From the NCBI RefSeq assembly GCF_013366925.1, contig NZ_JAALDK010000001.1, positions 1,309,089 to 1,373,088 on the forward strand: a DNA stretch of 64,000 nt. The letters are read 5' to 3'. The translations under genes and the position numbers were made by a program. This DNA comes from Paraburkholderia youngii. Lineage in GTDB: Bacteria > Pseudomonadota > Gammaproteobacteria > Burkholderiales > Burkholderiaceae. Under the pieces are notes generated by a model. The model saw nothing but the letters and a program-made list of their open reading frames with translations. It had not been told where the DNA came from and searched no databases. Of this stretch, positions 8,252 to 16,925 are shown piece after piece (the first letter of the stretch is position 1; each line of letters begins with the position of its first letter).

Positions 8252-9214
8252 ATGGATATTCGTCAGGTCGACCTGAATCTGCTGAAAGTGTTCGATGCGT
8301 TGCTGAAAAAGCGGCATGTGACGCAGGCGGGCGTGAGCATCGGGCTCAGCCAGCCGGCAATGAGCTATGCGTTATCGAAGCTGCGTGAGCTGTTCGAGGA
8401 CCCGCTGTTCGTGCGCACCGGCCGCGGCATGGAGCCGACGCCGCGCGCGCAGGCGCTCGGCGATCCAGTTGCGCGGCTGCTGGATCTCGTGCAGACCGAA
8501 ATCCTGCCGATGCCCGAATTCCGTCCGGCCGCGTCGTCGCGCAGCTTCGTGCTGTGTATGTCGGACATCGGCGAAATGGTGTTCCTGCCCCGCTTGCAGA
8601 ACTTTCTCGACAAGACCGCGCCGCACGTGACCATCAAAACGGTCGCGCTCAGCATGCCGGAGCTGGAGGAAGGTCTGGCGAGCGGCGACGTCGATCTCGC
8701 GATCGGCTACTTTCCGGGTTTGAACAGCGAATCGCTGAAGCGCAAAGCGCTGTACCGGCATTCGTATGTGTGTATTGCGCGCGAAGATCATCCGGAAATC
8801 GGCGACACGCTGTCGCTCGATCAGTACCGCGCGGCCGCGCACGTGATGGTGCATCCGGAAGGCCGCGAGCAGGACGTGCTCGCTCGCACGCACGAACGCC
8901 TCGGGATTCGCATCAACGTGCGCTTCAGCGTGCCGCGTTTTATCGGCGTACCGTTCGTCGTCGCCGGCTCGGACATGATTGCAGCGGTGCCTCAGGCGGT
9001 CGGGCGGCGCTTCGCGGAGTTCGTGAACGTCAAGCTGCTGCCTTTACCCTTCCCCGCGCCCAAGTACGACTTTTATCTGCACTGGCATCCGCGCTTTCAT
9101 CACGAGCCGGCCAACCGCTGGATTCGCGACGCGATGAGCGAGCTCATCAAGGGGCCGATGCAGCACGAGCCGTTGCCGAATACGAAACGGACGCGCTTGA
9201 ACGCAGCGCCATAG
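8252..9214 (+). CDS. LysR-family transcriptional regulator
   Basis: A 320-residue LysR-type regulator. Residues 1-65 form the winged helix-turn-helix (VTQAGVSIGLSQPAMSYALSKL) and the rest is the NodD-like effector-binding domain. It is divergent from the dehydratase operon, with only 88 bases between the two start codons, which is the usual layout for an activator of the operon that represses itself. The ATG at 8252 was chosen because the DNA-binding domain begins there (MDIRQVDLNLLKVFD). No strong ribosome site precedes it. The ligand is probably an intermediate of the operon. Confidence 0.93.
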   Translation: MDIRQVDLNLLKVFDALLKKRHVTQAGVSIGLSQPAMSYALSKLRELFEDPLFVRTGRGMEPTPRAQALGDPVARLLDLVQTEILPMPEFRPAASSRSFVLCMSDIGEMVFLPRLQNFLDKTAPHVTIKTVALSMPELEEGLASGDVDLAIGYFPGLNSESLKRKALYRHSYVCIAREDHPEIGDTLSLDQYRAAAHVMVHPEGREQDVLARTHERLGIRINVRFSVPRFIGVPFVVAGSDMIAAVPQAVGRRFAEFVNVKLLPLPFPAPKYDFYLHWHPRFHHEPANRWIRDAMSELIKGPMQHEPLPNTKRTRLNAAP

Positions 9215-9239
9215 TCCGGGCTGTATCAGCGCTACTCGC

Positions 9240-10202
9240 TCACGATGCGGAAGTGGCGTCGCCAGCGTGGATCAGCAGAATTGGCGTTTGCGTGATTTGC
9301 AAGACCCGCCCAGCGACGCTGCCGAGTATCCAGCGTGTGATGCCGCGCCTGCCATGCGTACCCATCACGATCAGTTGCGCCTCCCAGCCGGCCGCCTCGC
9401 GCACGATCGCATGAGCAACATCATCGTCGGTTCGGTTCGTCCTGACGAGCGCTGTCGAGACCCGCGCCGACACGCGCGCCAGAACCGGCTCGGCAGCGGC
9501 TATTGCCTCCTTGCCTTCGCCGACGAACGAGTCCTCGAGCGAATCGATCGGGATCCAATCGGAGAGCCGCACGGCGCGATCGATCACATAGACCGCTCGC
9601 AATTCGGTGTCGGACGTAGCGAACCGTATTCCGTACCGCACCGCGGACATCGACAGAGAACTTCCATCGACCGCGAACAGGATGCGCTCGGGCAACTCGC
9701 TTTGCGTCGTGCTGTAGCTCTGCGGGACGACCAGCATCGGGCAGCGCAGACGTCTCGTCAGCCGTTCGGACACCGTACCCTCGGCCCAACGCTGCAACCC
9801 CTGGTGTTGACGCGAGCCTATCACCATCAGGTCGGCTCTCCATGTGTCGGCCGCATCGATCAGGGCATCCACGACGTCGTTACCGCGCTTCGCGAGGTCG
9901 ATGACTTCCGAGTCGATACGTGCATCACACGCGGCTAGCGATTGCGTCGCCCGATCGAGCGCCTCGAGCGCATCGCGGAGCAATTCATCGCGCGCCAGAT
10001 CCAGCATGTGGCCGACGCGCCGGCCGGTCGGAAATAGCTTATGGGGATTCTCGGCCACGCTCACGAGGCGGACGTCGCATCCGGCGGGAAGGAGGTTTCG
10101 CGCGTAGTCGAGCGCCTGTCGGGATGCTTCCGATGAATCGACTGCGATCAGCACTCTGCGCGGCAGCGTCGAGATGGCGTCGCCTGAATGGGGGGAATTC
10201 AT
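9240..10202 (-). CDS. Tandem universal stress protein (UspA-type, two domains)
   Basis: A 320-residue cytoplasmic protein of two Usp domains, roughly 14-160 and 172-316. The second has an intact nucleotide-binding signature (GTHG, nine residues, GS), whereas in the first the second glycine is replaced by glutamine (GSRQ, nine residues, GT), so ATP binding may be restricted to the C-terminal half. The ATG at 10202 follows a GGAG-like site. It lies 127 bases downstream of the ferritin-like gene on the same strand, consistent with a stress group. It converges on the LysR gene with 25 bases between. Confidence 0.9.
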   Translation of the reverse strand: MNSPHSGDAISTLPRRVLIAVDSSEASRQALDYARNLLPAGCDVRLVSVAENPHKLFPTGRRVGHMLDLARDELLRDALEALDRATQSLAACDARIDSEVIDLAKRGNDVVDALIDAADTWRADLMVIGSRQHQGLQRWAEGTVSERLTRRLRCPMLVVPQSYSTTQSELPERILFAVDGSSLSMSAVRYGIRFATSDTELRAVYVIDRAVRLSDWIPIDSLEDSFVGEGKEAIAAAEPVLARVSARVSTALVRTNRTDDDVAHAIVREAAGWEAQLIVMGTHGRRGITRWILGSVAGRVLQITQTPILLIHAGDATSAS

Positions 10203-10329
10203 GGTTGGCTCCGTACTCGCAGGTTTGGCGGCGTGGTGACGAATGGCGTCGACTACGAGATCTACGCGAAACGCGACGCCTGACCGGCCCCTCTGCGATG
10301 CCCCGCTCATCACAGAGGGCCGTCTACGA

Positions 10330-10803
10330 TCAAGCCCGGGGTGCCTGCCGTTCCTCCGACGTCGTCATTTCCCCAGGGCGGCGCAACATCTTGTCGACCT
10401 CGCCCGCGTGCATCTCTTCGACGTGGATCATCTGACGGGCGAATTCCTCGAGTGCAACCGAGCGGTCTTCCACCAGCGCCAGCAGATCGCGATACAACTG
10501 CAACGCGACATTCTCGGCTTGCAACGACTCGCGGAGGATCGAAGCGATATCGAAGGTATGCGAGTCGAGCAGAGGACCGATCGCCAGCGACGGATAGGCG
10601 CCCAGCGTGGTAATCCATTCGCCCGCCTGCTGTGCGTGCAACAACGATTCATCCGCCTGAGCGCGCAACCACTCCCGGATCGGGATGCGTCCGAATCCGA
10701 AAACAAGCAACGAATAGTGCGTATATCGGACGACGCCGGCCAACTCGGATTCGAGAATCCGGTTCAGCACCGCAACCACGTCCTCCTTATTGATCTCGGC
10801 CAT
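10330..10803 (-). CDS. Ferritin-like/bacterioferritin-type protein
   Basis: A 157-residue four-helix ferritin-like protein. Carboxylate and histidine pairs occur in each helix: E18 and E20 (ILESELAG), E52/H56 (ADESLLHAQQ), E97 (LQAENVAL) and E129-x-x-H132 (EEMHAGEV), which fits a di-iron ferroxidase centre. The spacing in the second helix is ExxxH rather than the ExxH of classical bacterioferritin, and no haem methionine is evident, so it may be a Dps- or Bfr-related iron/oxidant-handling protein. The start has an AAAGGAG site. It lies between uspA-like and transketolase genes, all on minus. Confidence 0.82.
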   Translation of the reverse strand: MAEINKEDVVAVLNRILESELAGVVRYTHYSLLVFGFGRIPIREWLRAQADESLLHAQQAGEWITTLGAYPSLAIGPLLDSHTFDIASILRESLQAENVALQLYRDLLALVEDRSVALEEFARQMIHVEEMHAGEVDKMLRRPGEMTTSEERQAPRA

Positions 10804-10839
10804 TTGAACTCTCCTTTCACTCAAACCGTCGCCCCACGC

Positions 10840-12921
10840 TCAAGCGCCCCTCCCCTTCTTCACCCGCTCGATCTGCTGCTTCGCCGCCTGATAAACCGCT
10901 TCCGGCGTGAAACCGAACTTTTTCTTCAGATCCGCAATCGGCGCCGACGCGCCGAACGTATGCATGACGACCTGCGCGCCGAGCCGCCCCGTATACCGAT
11001 CCCAACCCAGCGACGCAGCCTGCTCGACCGCGACGCGAGCTTCCACGTCCGACGGCAGCACCGACTCCTGATACGCGCCGTCCTGGCGCTCGAAGATGTC
11101 CCACGACGGCATCGACACGACGCGCGCCGCGATGCCCTCGCTCTTCAGCTTCTCGTACACGTCGGCGCAGATCGACAGCTCGCTGCCGGTCGCCATCAGG
11201 ATCACCTCGGGCTTCTTGCCATCGGGCGCATCGGCGAGCACATACGCGCCGCGCTTCACGCCGCTCGCGGACGCATAGCGGCTGCGGTCGAGCGTCGGCA
11301 GCGGCTGGCGCGACACGACGATGCACGCCGGCCGATGCGGCTGCGTCAGCGCGACCCGCCACGCCTCGGCCGCTTCGTTCGCGTCGCCGGGACGCAGCAC
11401 CGTGAGGCCGGGCACGCCGCGCAACGATGCGAGCTGCTCGATCGGCTGATGCGTCGGACCGTCTTCGCCGACGCCGATCGAATCGTGCGTGAACACATAG
11501 ATGGCCGGCACTTCCATGATCGCGGACAGGCGGATCGGCGGCTTCATGTAGTCGCTGAAGATCAGGAACGTCGAGCCGTACGCGCGCAGATTCGAGAGCG
11601 CGAGCCCGTTGACTACCGCGCCCATCACATGTTCACGAATGCCGAAGTGCAGATTGCGGCCGCCATAGCTATCCGCCTGGAAGCTGCCGGCACCTTCGAA
11701 CTTCAGGTTGGTCTTCGTCGACGGCGACAGGTCGGCTGCGCCGCCGATCATCCACGGCACGCGCGCGGCAATCGCATTGAGCACCTTGCCCGATGATTCG
11801 CGTGTCGCGATCCCCTTAGGATCGGCGTCGAAGCTCGGGATGTCGCTGTCCCAGCCCTGCGGCAATTCGTGCGCCTGCATCTGCGCGAATTCGCGCGCGA
11901 GCTCCGCGTACTGTTTTTTGTAGCTGTCGAACTTCGCCTGCCATTGTTCGCGCGCTGCCTTGCCGCGCGCGCCGATGCCTTGCGCGAAACGTTCGTGCAC
12001 GCCCTCGGGCACGTAAAAGAACTTGTCCTCGGGCCAGCCGTAGAACTTCTTGGCCAGCGCGACTTCGTCGACGCCGAGCGCTTCGCCGTGCGCGGACGCG
12101 GTGTCCTGCTTGTGCGGCGCGCCCCAGCCGATGATGCTGTGGACCACGATCAGCGTCGGCCGGTCGGTCACCCTCTTCGCTTCGACCAGCGCCTTTTCGA
12201 ACGCGGCGGTGTCGTTCGCATCGCCGACGTTCAGCGTGTGCCAGTTGTAGCCGTGAAAGCGGCTTGCCACATCGTCGCTGTACGCGAGGTCGGTATGGCC
12301 TTCGATCGTCACGCGGTTGCTGTCGTAAATCCAGATCAGGTTCGACAGCTTCAGATGCCCCGCGAGCGAGGCCGCCTCGTGCGAGATGCCTTCCATCATG
12401 TCGCCGTCGCCGCACATCGCGTACACGCGGTAATCGAACAGCGGCGCGTCCGCGCGGTTGAAGTGGTTCTCGTGCCAGCGCGCGGCCATCGCCATGCCGA
12501 CGCTATTGCCGAGCCCCTGGCCAAGCGGTCCCGTGGTGGTCTCGACGCCGGTCGTCATCCGGTACTCGGGGTGGCCCGGCGTATTGCTGTCGATCTGGCG
12601 GAAATGCTGGATGTCGTCGAGCGACACGGCCGGCGCGCCGGTCGGCTTGCCGTGTTCGTCGACGGCTTTCACGTTGGCCAGATGCAGCAGCGAATACAAC
12701 AGCATCGATGCATGCCCGACCGACAGCACGAAGCGGTCGCGATTCGGCCACAGCGGCTCGTCAGGGTCGTAACGCAGATGGTGTTGCCACAGGTGATAGG
12801 CGATCGGCGCGAGCGCCATCGGCGTGCCGGGGTGGCCGGAATTGGCCTTCTGCACGGCGTCCATCGACAGCGTGCGGATCGTGTTGATGCACAGCTGATC
12901 GAGGGAGGGATCGTTTTGCAT
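10840..12921 (-). CDS. tkt: Transketolase
   Basis: A full-length transketolase of 693 residues, exchanging two-carbon ketol units in the pentose phosphate and Calvin-type pathways with thiamine diphosphate and a divalent metal. Landmarks are SGHPGTPM near residue 28, the cofactor motif GDGDMMEG at 171-178, and the pyrimidine domain with HDSIGVGEDGPTHQP. The start follows an AAGGAGCG site. It ends 36 bases before the ferritin-like gene. The usual partners gapA and pgk are not beside it here, so it stands apart from a glycolytic operon and may be a second copy in the genome. Confidence 0.97.
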   Translation of the reverse strand: MQNDPSLDQLCINTIRTLSMDAVQKANSGHPGTPMALAPIAYHLWQHHLRYDPDEPLWPNRDRFVLSVGHASMLLYSLLHLANVKAVDEHGKPTGAPAVSLDDIQHFRQIDSNTPGHPEYRMTTGVETTTGPLGQGLGNSVGMAMAARWHENHFNRADAPLFDYRVYAMCGDGDMMEGISHEAASLAGHLKLSNLIWIYDSNRVTIEGHTDLAYSDDVASRFHGYNWHTLNVGDANDTAAFEKALVEAKRVTDRPTLIVVHSIIGWGAPHKQDTASAHGEALGVDEVALAKKFYGWPEDKFFYVPEGVHERFAQGIGARGKAAREQWQAKFDSYKKQYAELAREFAQMQAHELPQGWDSDIPSFDADPKGIATRESSGKVLNAIAARVPWMIGGAADLSPSTKTNLKFEGAGSFQADSYGGRNLHFGIREHVMGAVVNGLALSNLRAYGSTFLIFSDYMKPPIRLSAIMEVPAIYVFTHDSIGVGEDGPTHQPIEQLASLRGVPGLTVLRPGDANEAAEAWRVALTQPHRPACIVVSRQPLPTLDRSRYASASGVKRGAYVLADAPDGKKPEVILMATGSELSICADVYEKLKSEGIAARVVSMPSWDIFERQDGAYQESVLPSDVEARVAVEQAASLGWDRYTGRLGAQVVMHTFGASAPIADLKKKFGFTPEAVYQAAKQQIERVKKGRGA

Positions 12922-13199
12922 GGGACGCTCCTTGTTCGGCATTTCGGGAGACGGCCGACGCACACCGCTGAGCGCGCGGACGGATCGGCGCATCGTGTCG
13001 TCATGGAAAACGCGCGCGTCCGGGCGTATCCACGAGGACACGAAGCGGGACGCAAAGCCTCACGTGGAACCGCACACGTGCCGACGTTACTGCCGAAAGC
13101 GCGCGGGAAAATCGCGGCGAAGCCCACAGATGATGCGCCTAACCGCGCAACTCTGCACGCCACCCCGCAGCAGACCGGCTGCTTCGCGAACCACGAAGT

Positions 13200-13745
13200 T
13201 CACGCCGCCTGCAGCCAAAGCTCGACCACCGGACCATGCTTGCCGTCGATCGGATCGAGCGGCGGAAACGGCAGCGCCAGCATCTCGGTGAGTTCCTGCG
13301 GCGTCAGCGCTTCGCGGCGAATGTCCCACTGCTGCCCCAACGGATAGCCCGCCACCACCTGAAAATGCGGCTCGAACGATTGCAGACAATGGCCGGTGCC
13401 GGCCGGCAGCAGCAGCACGTCGCCCGTATGCAGCCTCACCACCCGTCCGCCGGGTCCGCCGACGATCACTTCGGCGCTCGCGTCGGTCACGCCGAGCACC
13501 TCGTGCGCGGTCGCGTGAAAGTGATGGAAGTCGAAGATGCTGTTGCGCCACTGCGCGGGCCATGCATTGCGCTCGAACAGGATTTCGAACGCGGCGGGCA
13601 GATTGCCGCTGCCGGGCGACAGCGCGCGCCGGTACAGCACGACCGGCAGCTTGCTGTTGTTCGGCACCCAGCCGTGCGGTTCCAGCATGAAAGCTTCGTA
13701 TTCGGTCTGCGCGGCGTCGAAGCCGTGCTTTGACTCGTTGAACAT
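13200..13745 (-). CDS. Cupin-domain protein (YjlB-like)
   Basis: A 181-residue single-cupin protein of unassigned function. The first cupin motif is seen as HFHATAHEVLG near residue 75, and the second includes LLLPAGTGHCLQ, giving histidines suited to binding one metal. The length and the sequence GWVPNNSKLPVVLYR at the N-terminus resemble the YjlB group. The ATG at 13745 has an AGGAGC site nine bases upstream. It stands alone between transketolase (278 bases downstream) and a small zinc-finger-like gene. Confidence 0.8.
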   Translation of the reverse strand: MFNESKHGFDAAQTEYEAFMLEPHGWVPNNSKLPVVLYRRALSPGSGNLPAAFEILFERNAWPAQWRNSIFDFHHFHATAHEVLGVTDASAEVIVGGPGGRVVRLHTGDVLLLPAGTGHCLQSFEPHFQVVAGYPLGQQWDIRREALTPQELTEMLALPFPPLDPIDGKHGPVVELWLQAA

Positions 13746-13797
13746 GATTGCTCCTGGCTTGTGATGCGGTTGCCGCGAACCGGCGCTCCAGCACCGG

Positions 13798-13974
13798 CTA
13801 GCCTCCGCCGATGCCCTGCAGCACCTTGCCCGTGCCGCCGCACACGGTGCAGCGAGCACCGTCTACCGTGCCGGTGCCGTGGCAGGCGCGGCAAATGTCT
13901 TCGCCCGCGCCTGGTGTGTTGGGCGGCGCTTCGTCGCCGGGGTTCATCGATTCGGTTGAGTTGTCCGGTTGCAT
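13798..13974 (-). CDS. Small DnaJ-zinc-finger-like protein
   Basis: A 58-residue protein with an acidic, disordered front half followed by two CxxC pairs in the DnaJ central-domain style: CRACHGTGTV and CTVCGGTGKV. Four cysteines would bind one zinc ion. There is no J domain, so it cannot recruit DnaK in the usual way. It starts with a GGAG site seven bases before the ATG and is preceded by a 61-base gap from another minus-strand gene. Function is unknown; a small zinc-binding chaperone-like accessory is one guess. Confidence 0.7.
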   Translation of the reverse strand: MQPDNSTESMNPGDEAPPNTPGAGEDICRACHGTGTVDGARCTVCGGTGKVLQGIGGG

Positions 13975-14035
13975 GCGCTTTCTCCGGTTGAAGGTTGACG
14001 GACTGGATGCACGGGCTGGCTCACAACGCGCCGCG

Positions 14036-14368
14036 TCATTGCTCGCCCGGCTGCTTGCGATGCGATTCGCGCCCGCCGCCCCCTGGCGGTTCGGCGTGCT
14101 CGCCGGTGCCGAGCGGCACCTCGGCGCCGTGCCGCGGGCTCTCGCTCGAACGTGGCGGATTGGTCGCTTTATCCACGCCGGTCTGTACGACCGGTTCGAT
14201 GCCGAGCGGGCTCGGCTCGACGTAGTGCGTGCCACTCGGCCTGTTGCGGGCTTTGACTTCGTCGGATATCGCGGGGGCGGCGCGTTCATCCGGCCTCGTG
14301 GACTGCTCGCCGCCTGGGGTGGCGGCCTGCTGCTGGGTGTCGGCGTTGGTCGATTGGGGATCTGGCAT
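14036..14368 (-). CDS. Hypothetical hydrophilic protein
   Basis: A 110-residue protein of unknown function. It is rich in Pro, Gly, Glu, Ser and Thr, has no membrane segment and looks intrinsically disordered. The ATG at 14368 has a GAGGAGG ribosome site, which is the main reason to believe the gene. The plus-strand reading frame across the same bases lacks such a site. It sits within a run of small orphan genes (13798-15552). Confidence 0.55.
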   Translation of the reverse strand: MPDPQSTNADTQQQAATPGGEQSTRPDERAAPAISDEVKARNRPSGTHYVEPSPLGIEPVVQTGVDKATNPPRSSESPRHGAEVPLGTGEHAEPPGGGGRESHRKQPGEQ

Positions 14369-14550
14369 CACGCCCTCCTCGTGTGTTCGGCCGTCGATTC
14401 GCGTCGTGACGCGGCATGTCGAACAGCCACCCGGTTCATGCAGCAACATTCGAGCCTTGCCGAGGAAGTCAAGCGCAGCGCGACAGGCACGGCCATTGCG
14501 ATCTCGGTGGCAGTAGCGCCGCACGTTCGCTTTGTAAAAAGGAGAACCCT

Positions 14551-14787
14551 ATGAGCATCACGACTATTCGCGTATCCGGCACCGAGGTGCAGGTCGAGCG
14601 CACGCTGTACACGTTCGCGCAAAAGAGCGACGCCGATGCGTTCCAGAACTGCCTCGTCGAGGGTTCGGTCGACACCTGCTATCGCGATCACCCGCCGCTG
14701 GCGACGCGCCCCATCGAGCCCGACGAACATCCTGACGATCCCGCGCGTGGCAGCACGATTTCGCCGTCGCTCGGCGGTATGCCTTGA
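14551..14787 (+). CDS. Hypothetical small protein
   Basis: A 78-residue protein I do not recognise. Residues 1-45 look folded (alternating strands, one Cys-x7-Cys pair: NCLVEGSVDTC), and the tail is acidic and proline-rich. The ATG follows an excellent AAAGGAG site seven bases away. It is divergent from the disordered 110-residue protein, with a 182-base shared upstream region, which may hold promoters for both. Confidence 0.68.
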   Translation: MSITTIRVSGTEVQVERTLYTFAQKSDADAFQNCLVEGSVDTCYRDHPPLATRPIEPDEHPDDPARGSTISPSLGGMP

Positions 14788-14833
14788 TCGCGTCCGCACG
14801 TGTCGCGGAACGGGCACCGCACCGGCCGCGCGC

Positions 14834-15079
14834 TCAGCCTTCGGGTGCGGCGCGATCGGCCGCGACGATCTCGCGGCCATACGCGATCGCGGCGCGGCGA
14901 GCTTCGTCGGCGGTCGCATAGGGGCCGATCTGCGGTGCGCCGTCGAACGGAAACAGAATCCGCCTGTCCGCTTTCCTCACGACCTTCAGTCCACCTATGT
15001 ATCGGCCGTCGCCTGTTCCGTGATAGCTGGCGAAAATCTCGAACTCGTCGTCAGCAACGTCGGCCTTGTGTCGCGCCAT
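14834..15079 (-). CDS. Hypothetical small protein (possibly DUF6723)
   Basis: An 81-residue soluble protein, with a beta-rich front (DEFEIFASYHGTGDGRYIGGL) and an alanine-rich C-terminal helix (TADEARRAAIAYG). The style recalls small Burkholderia proteins annotated as DUF6723; I am unsure of that assignment. An AGAGGAA site precedes the ATG. It converges on the 78-residue gene with 46 bases between, so the two cannot share a transcript. Confidence 0.65.
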   Translation of the reverse strand: MARHKADVADDEFEIFASYHGTGDGRYIGGLKVVRKADRRILFPFDGAPQIGPYATADEARRAAIAYGREIVAADRAAPEG

Positions 15080-15252
15080 ATGCGTTCCTCTTCCTGTGCT
15101 TTGCGTGGGTGATGTCCAATGCGAGCCGGGCGCGTGCGGGCATCGCGATGCGGCGTGTGCGGGTTTTCAGCAAGTCACGTTCCACGCAACGACATCCGTC
15201 GTCATGCGGCACGAGCATTGCGCGTCTGAACGAAGACTTTGTGGAGACCCTG

Positions 15253-15552
15253 ATGGATTTACCTGACACGAGCCGGCAAGCGCCCCGTGCAATCGGCACA
15301 TTCGACCTGGACGCACCCACCCTGGCGCGGATTTCGACGCAGACGCTGCCGCTGCCGCTGCATCTGCATGTGCCGACGCCGCCCGAGGTCGACCCTGAGA
15401 TCCCGCCTAAGACGCCGCCGCCGAACATCGACCCCGATCCGATCCCGGACGATCCGCTCGACGACCCCAACGGACCACCGGAAGGCGACCCGCCCGCGGC
15501 GCCGCCGCCGTTGCACGCATGGCGCCGACGGTTGCCGTGCATCGCGGATTGA
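15253..15552 (+). CDS. Hypothetical proline-rich protein
   Basis: A 99-residue protein of unknown function. Residues 33-90 are dominated by Pro and Asp in PPEVDPEIPP- and DPIPDDP-like units, so this part is extended and acidic. The last ten residues are basic (WRRRLPC). There is no signal peptide or membrane segment. GTGGAG lies seven bases before the ATG. An overlapping minus-strand frame exists but has a composition expected for a shadow. I consider this strand the more likely one, with limited confidence. Confidence 0.5.
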   Translation: MDLPDTSRQAPRAIGTFDLDAPTLARISTQTLPLPLHLHVPTPPEVDPEIPPKTPPPNIDPDPIPDDPLDDPNGPPEGDPPAAPPPLHAWRRRLPCIAD

Positions 15553-15683
15553 GCCCATGTCGGGACGGCCAATATGGGAGGATCGACAGTTATCCTCATT
15601 GCCATGAGCGCGCCCGACCTTATCGAACACGAAGACGGCAACAAGGACGACGACCTCGGTCTTCATCGGCGCGCGACGCGTCG

Positions 15684-16358
15684 CTACGGGGTAGTCGCCC
15701 GCATCGTCGCGATCGGAGTCAGGAATTCCGACACGCCGGTCAGGATGATCTGCACGCCGATGCACAGCAGCAGGAACGCCGACACCCGCAATGCGACCTT
15801 GGTGCCCTCGACGCCGAGATAGCGCGCCAACACCGTGGCGCGGCTATAGATCAGATATACGCAGACGGCCACCGCGAACGTGATCGCGACCGAAGCGATG
15901 CTCGACATCACGAACGCCGACAGCTTGTGCGTACGATTCGCGGACAGCGCGATCGCGGTCGCGATCGAGCCGGGCCCGGTGGTCAGCGGCACGGTGAGCG
16001 GAAAGAATGCACGGGCCTTCGCGGTCTCGGCATCGACGCGCTTGACGTCCGTCTGCTCGGCCGGCGTGTCGGGCGCATTGAGCATCTGCCAGCCGCCCAC
16101 GGCGAGCGCGAGCCCCCCGCCGATGCGCAGCGCTTCCATCGAGATACCGAAGAAATGCAGGATCGGCGTGCCGATGAAGAATGCCACCAGCAGCACGCAG
16201 GCGGCATTGATCGCGACCTTGCGGGCAAGCGCGTCGCGCTCGTCGAGCGTCAACGATGCGGTCCGATCCAGAAACACGAACGCGCCGCCGAACGGATTGA
16301 TGATGCTGATCATGCCGATGAAGCCGAACATAATGTCCGAGATCAGACTTTCGACCAT
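15684..16358 (-). CDS. MarC-family inner-membrane protein
   Basis: A 224-residue integral membrane protein with about six hydrophobic segments and the family hallmarks IINPFGGAFVFL near the N-terminus and PLTTGPGSIATAIAL in the middle. The family (MarC/NAAT) was named after a multiple antibiotic resistance locus, but its transport role is not established. The ATG at 16358 is where the family homology begins; no clear ribosome site is seen upstream. It has no obvious operon partner and is divergent from the DUF3311/MctP genes. Confidence 0.85.
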   Translation of the reverse strand: MVESLISDIMFGFIGMISIINPFGGAFVFLDRTASLTLDERDALARKVAINAACVLLVAFFIGTPILHFFGISMEALRIGGGLALAVGGWQMLNAPDTPAEQTDVKRVDAETAKARAFFPLTVPLTTGPGSIATAIALSANRTHKLSAFVMSSIASVAITFAVAVCVYLIYSRATVLARYLGVEGTKVALRVSAFLLLCIGVQIILTGVSEFLTPIATMRATTP

Positions 16359-16709
16359 GTGCGTGTCCGTGTGTCTGCGTGTGCCTGCATGTGCTCGCGG
16401 GGGGTCGCGCCTGGGCGCGGTGCCGGTCATGAATCCGGCACGCATCGCGCGGACCGGAAAATGCTGGAATGCTCGCAGATCATATCGCGGCGCGCCAGTC
16501 GCCCAGTAAAAAAGCCGCGCGATACATGGCGCGTCACGCCGCGTCCCGCTTTGCACCGCAGCAATCCGTGCGGGAAAGATGCAATTGCAACGGTCGAAAT
16601 CCTCGCATTTATTTTGACCTGCTTTACGGGAGCGAAGTATCCGGCATACAGTCATCAGCGAAGCCGGAATTTCAACGACACATAACTACCCGTTCGAGGA
16701 GTTGCCCGC
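16359..16709. other. Intergenic region between marC-like and DUF3311 genes
   Basis: This 351-base gap separates two divergent genes and must hold both promoters. On plus, TTGACC at 16614-16619 is followed after 18 bases by TATCCG (16638-16643), a possible weak promoter for the symporter pair. The part nearest the MarC gene contains a short GTGTCCGTGTGTCTGCGTGT run of repeated TG. I see no coding potential or strong hairpin. Confidence 0.35.
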
Positions 16710-16925
16710 ATGCTTCTTCGTATACTTGCCGCGTTGCCGTTCATCGGCATTCTGGTCGGCGTTACGTTTGTCAATCGGGTCGAGCCCATCGTGTTCGGCA
16801 TGCCGTTCGTGCTGGCCTGGATCGTCATGTGGGTGGTGTTGAGCGCGATCATCATGGCGATCGTCTACAACCTCGATCCGTCCAACCGGCGCGTCGCCGC
16901 CAATGGCGAGGAGGTTCGTCCATGA
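16710..16925 (+). CDS. DUF3311 small membrane protein
   Basis: A 71-residue protein with two membrane helices (about 3-21 and 30-53) and a short basic tail. DUF3311 proteins are regularly encoded just before sodium/solute symporters of the MctP kind and probably assist them, by analogy with the small YhdT/YedF-like partners of other SSS permeases. GAGGAG lies eight bases before the ATG. Its stop overlaps the start of the symporter gene in an ATGA, which indicates coupled translation and close stoichiometry. Confidence 0.85.
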   Translation: MLLRILAALPFIGILVGVTFVNRVEPIVFGMPFVLAWIVMWVVLSAIIMAIVYNLDPSNRRVAANGEEVRP

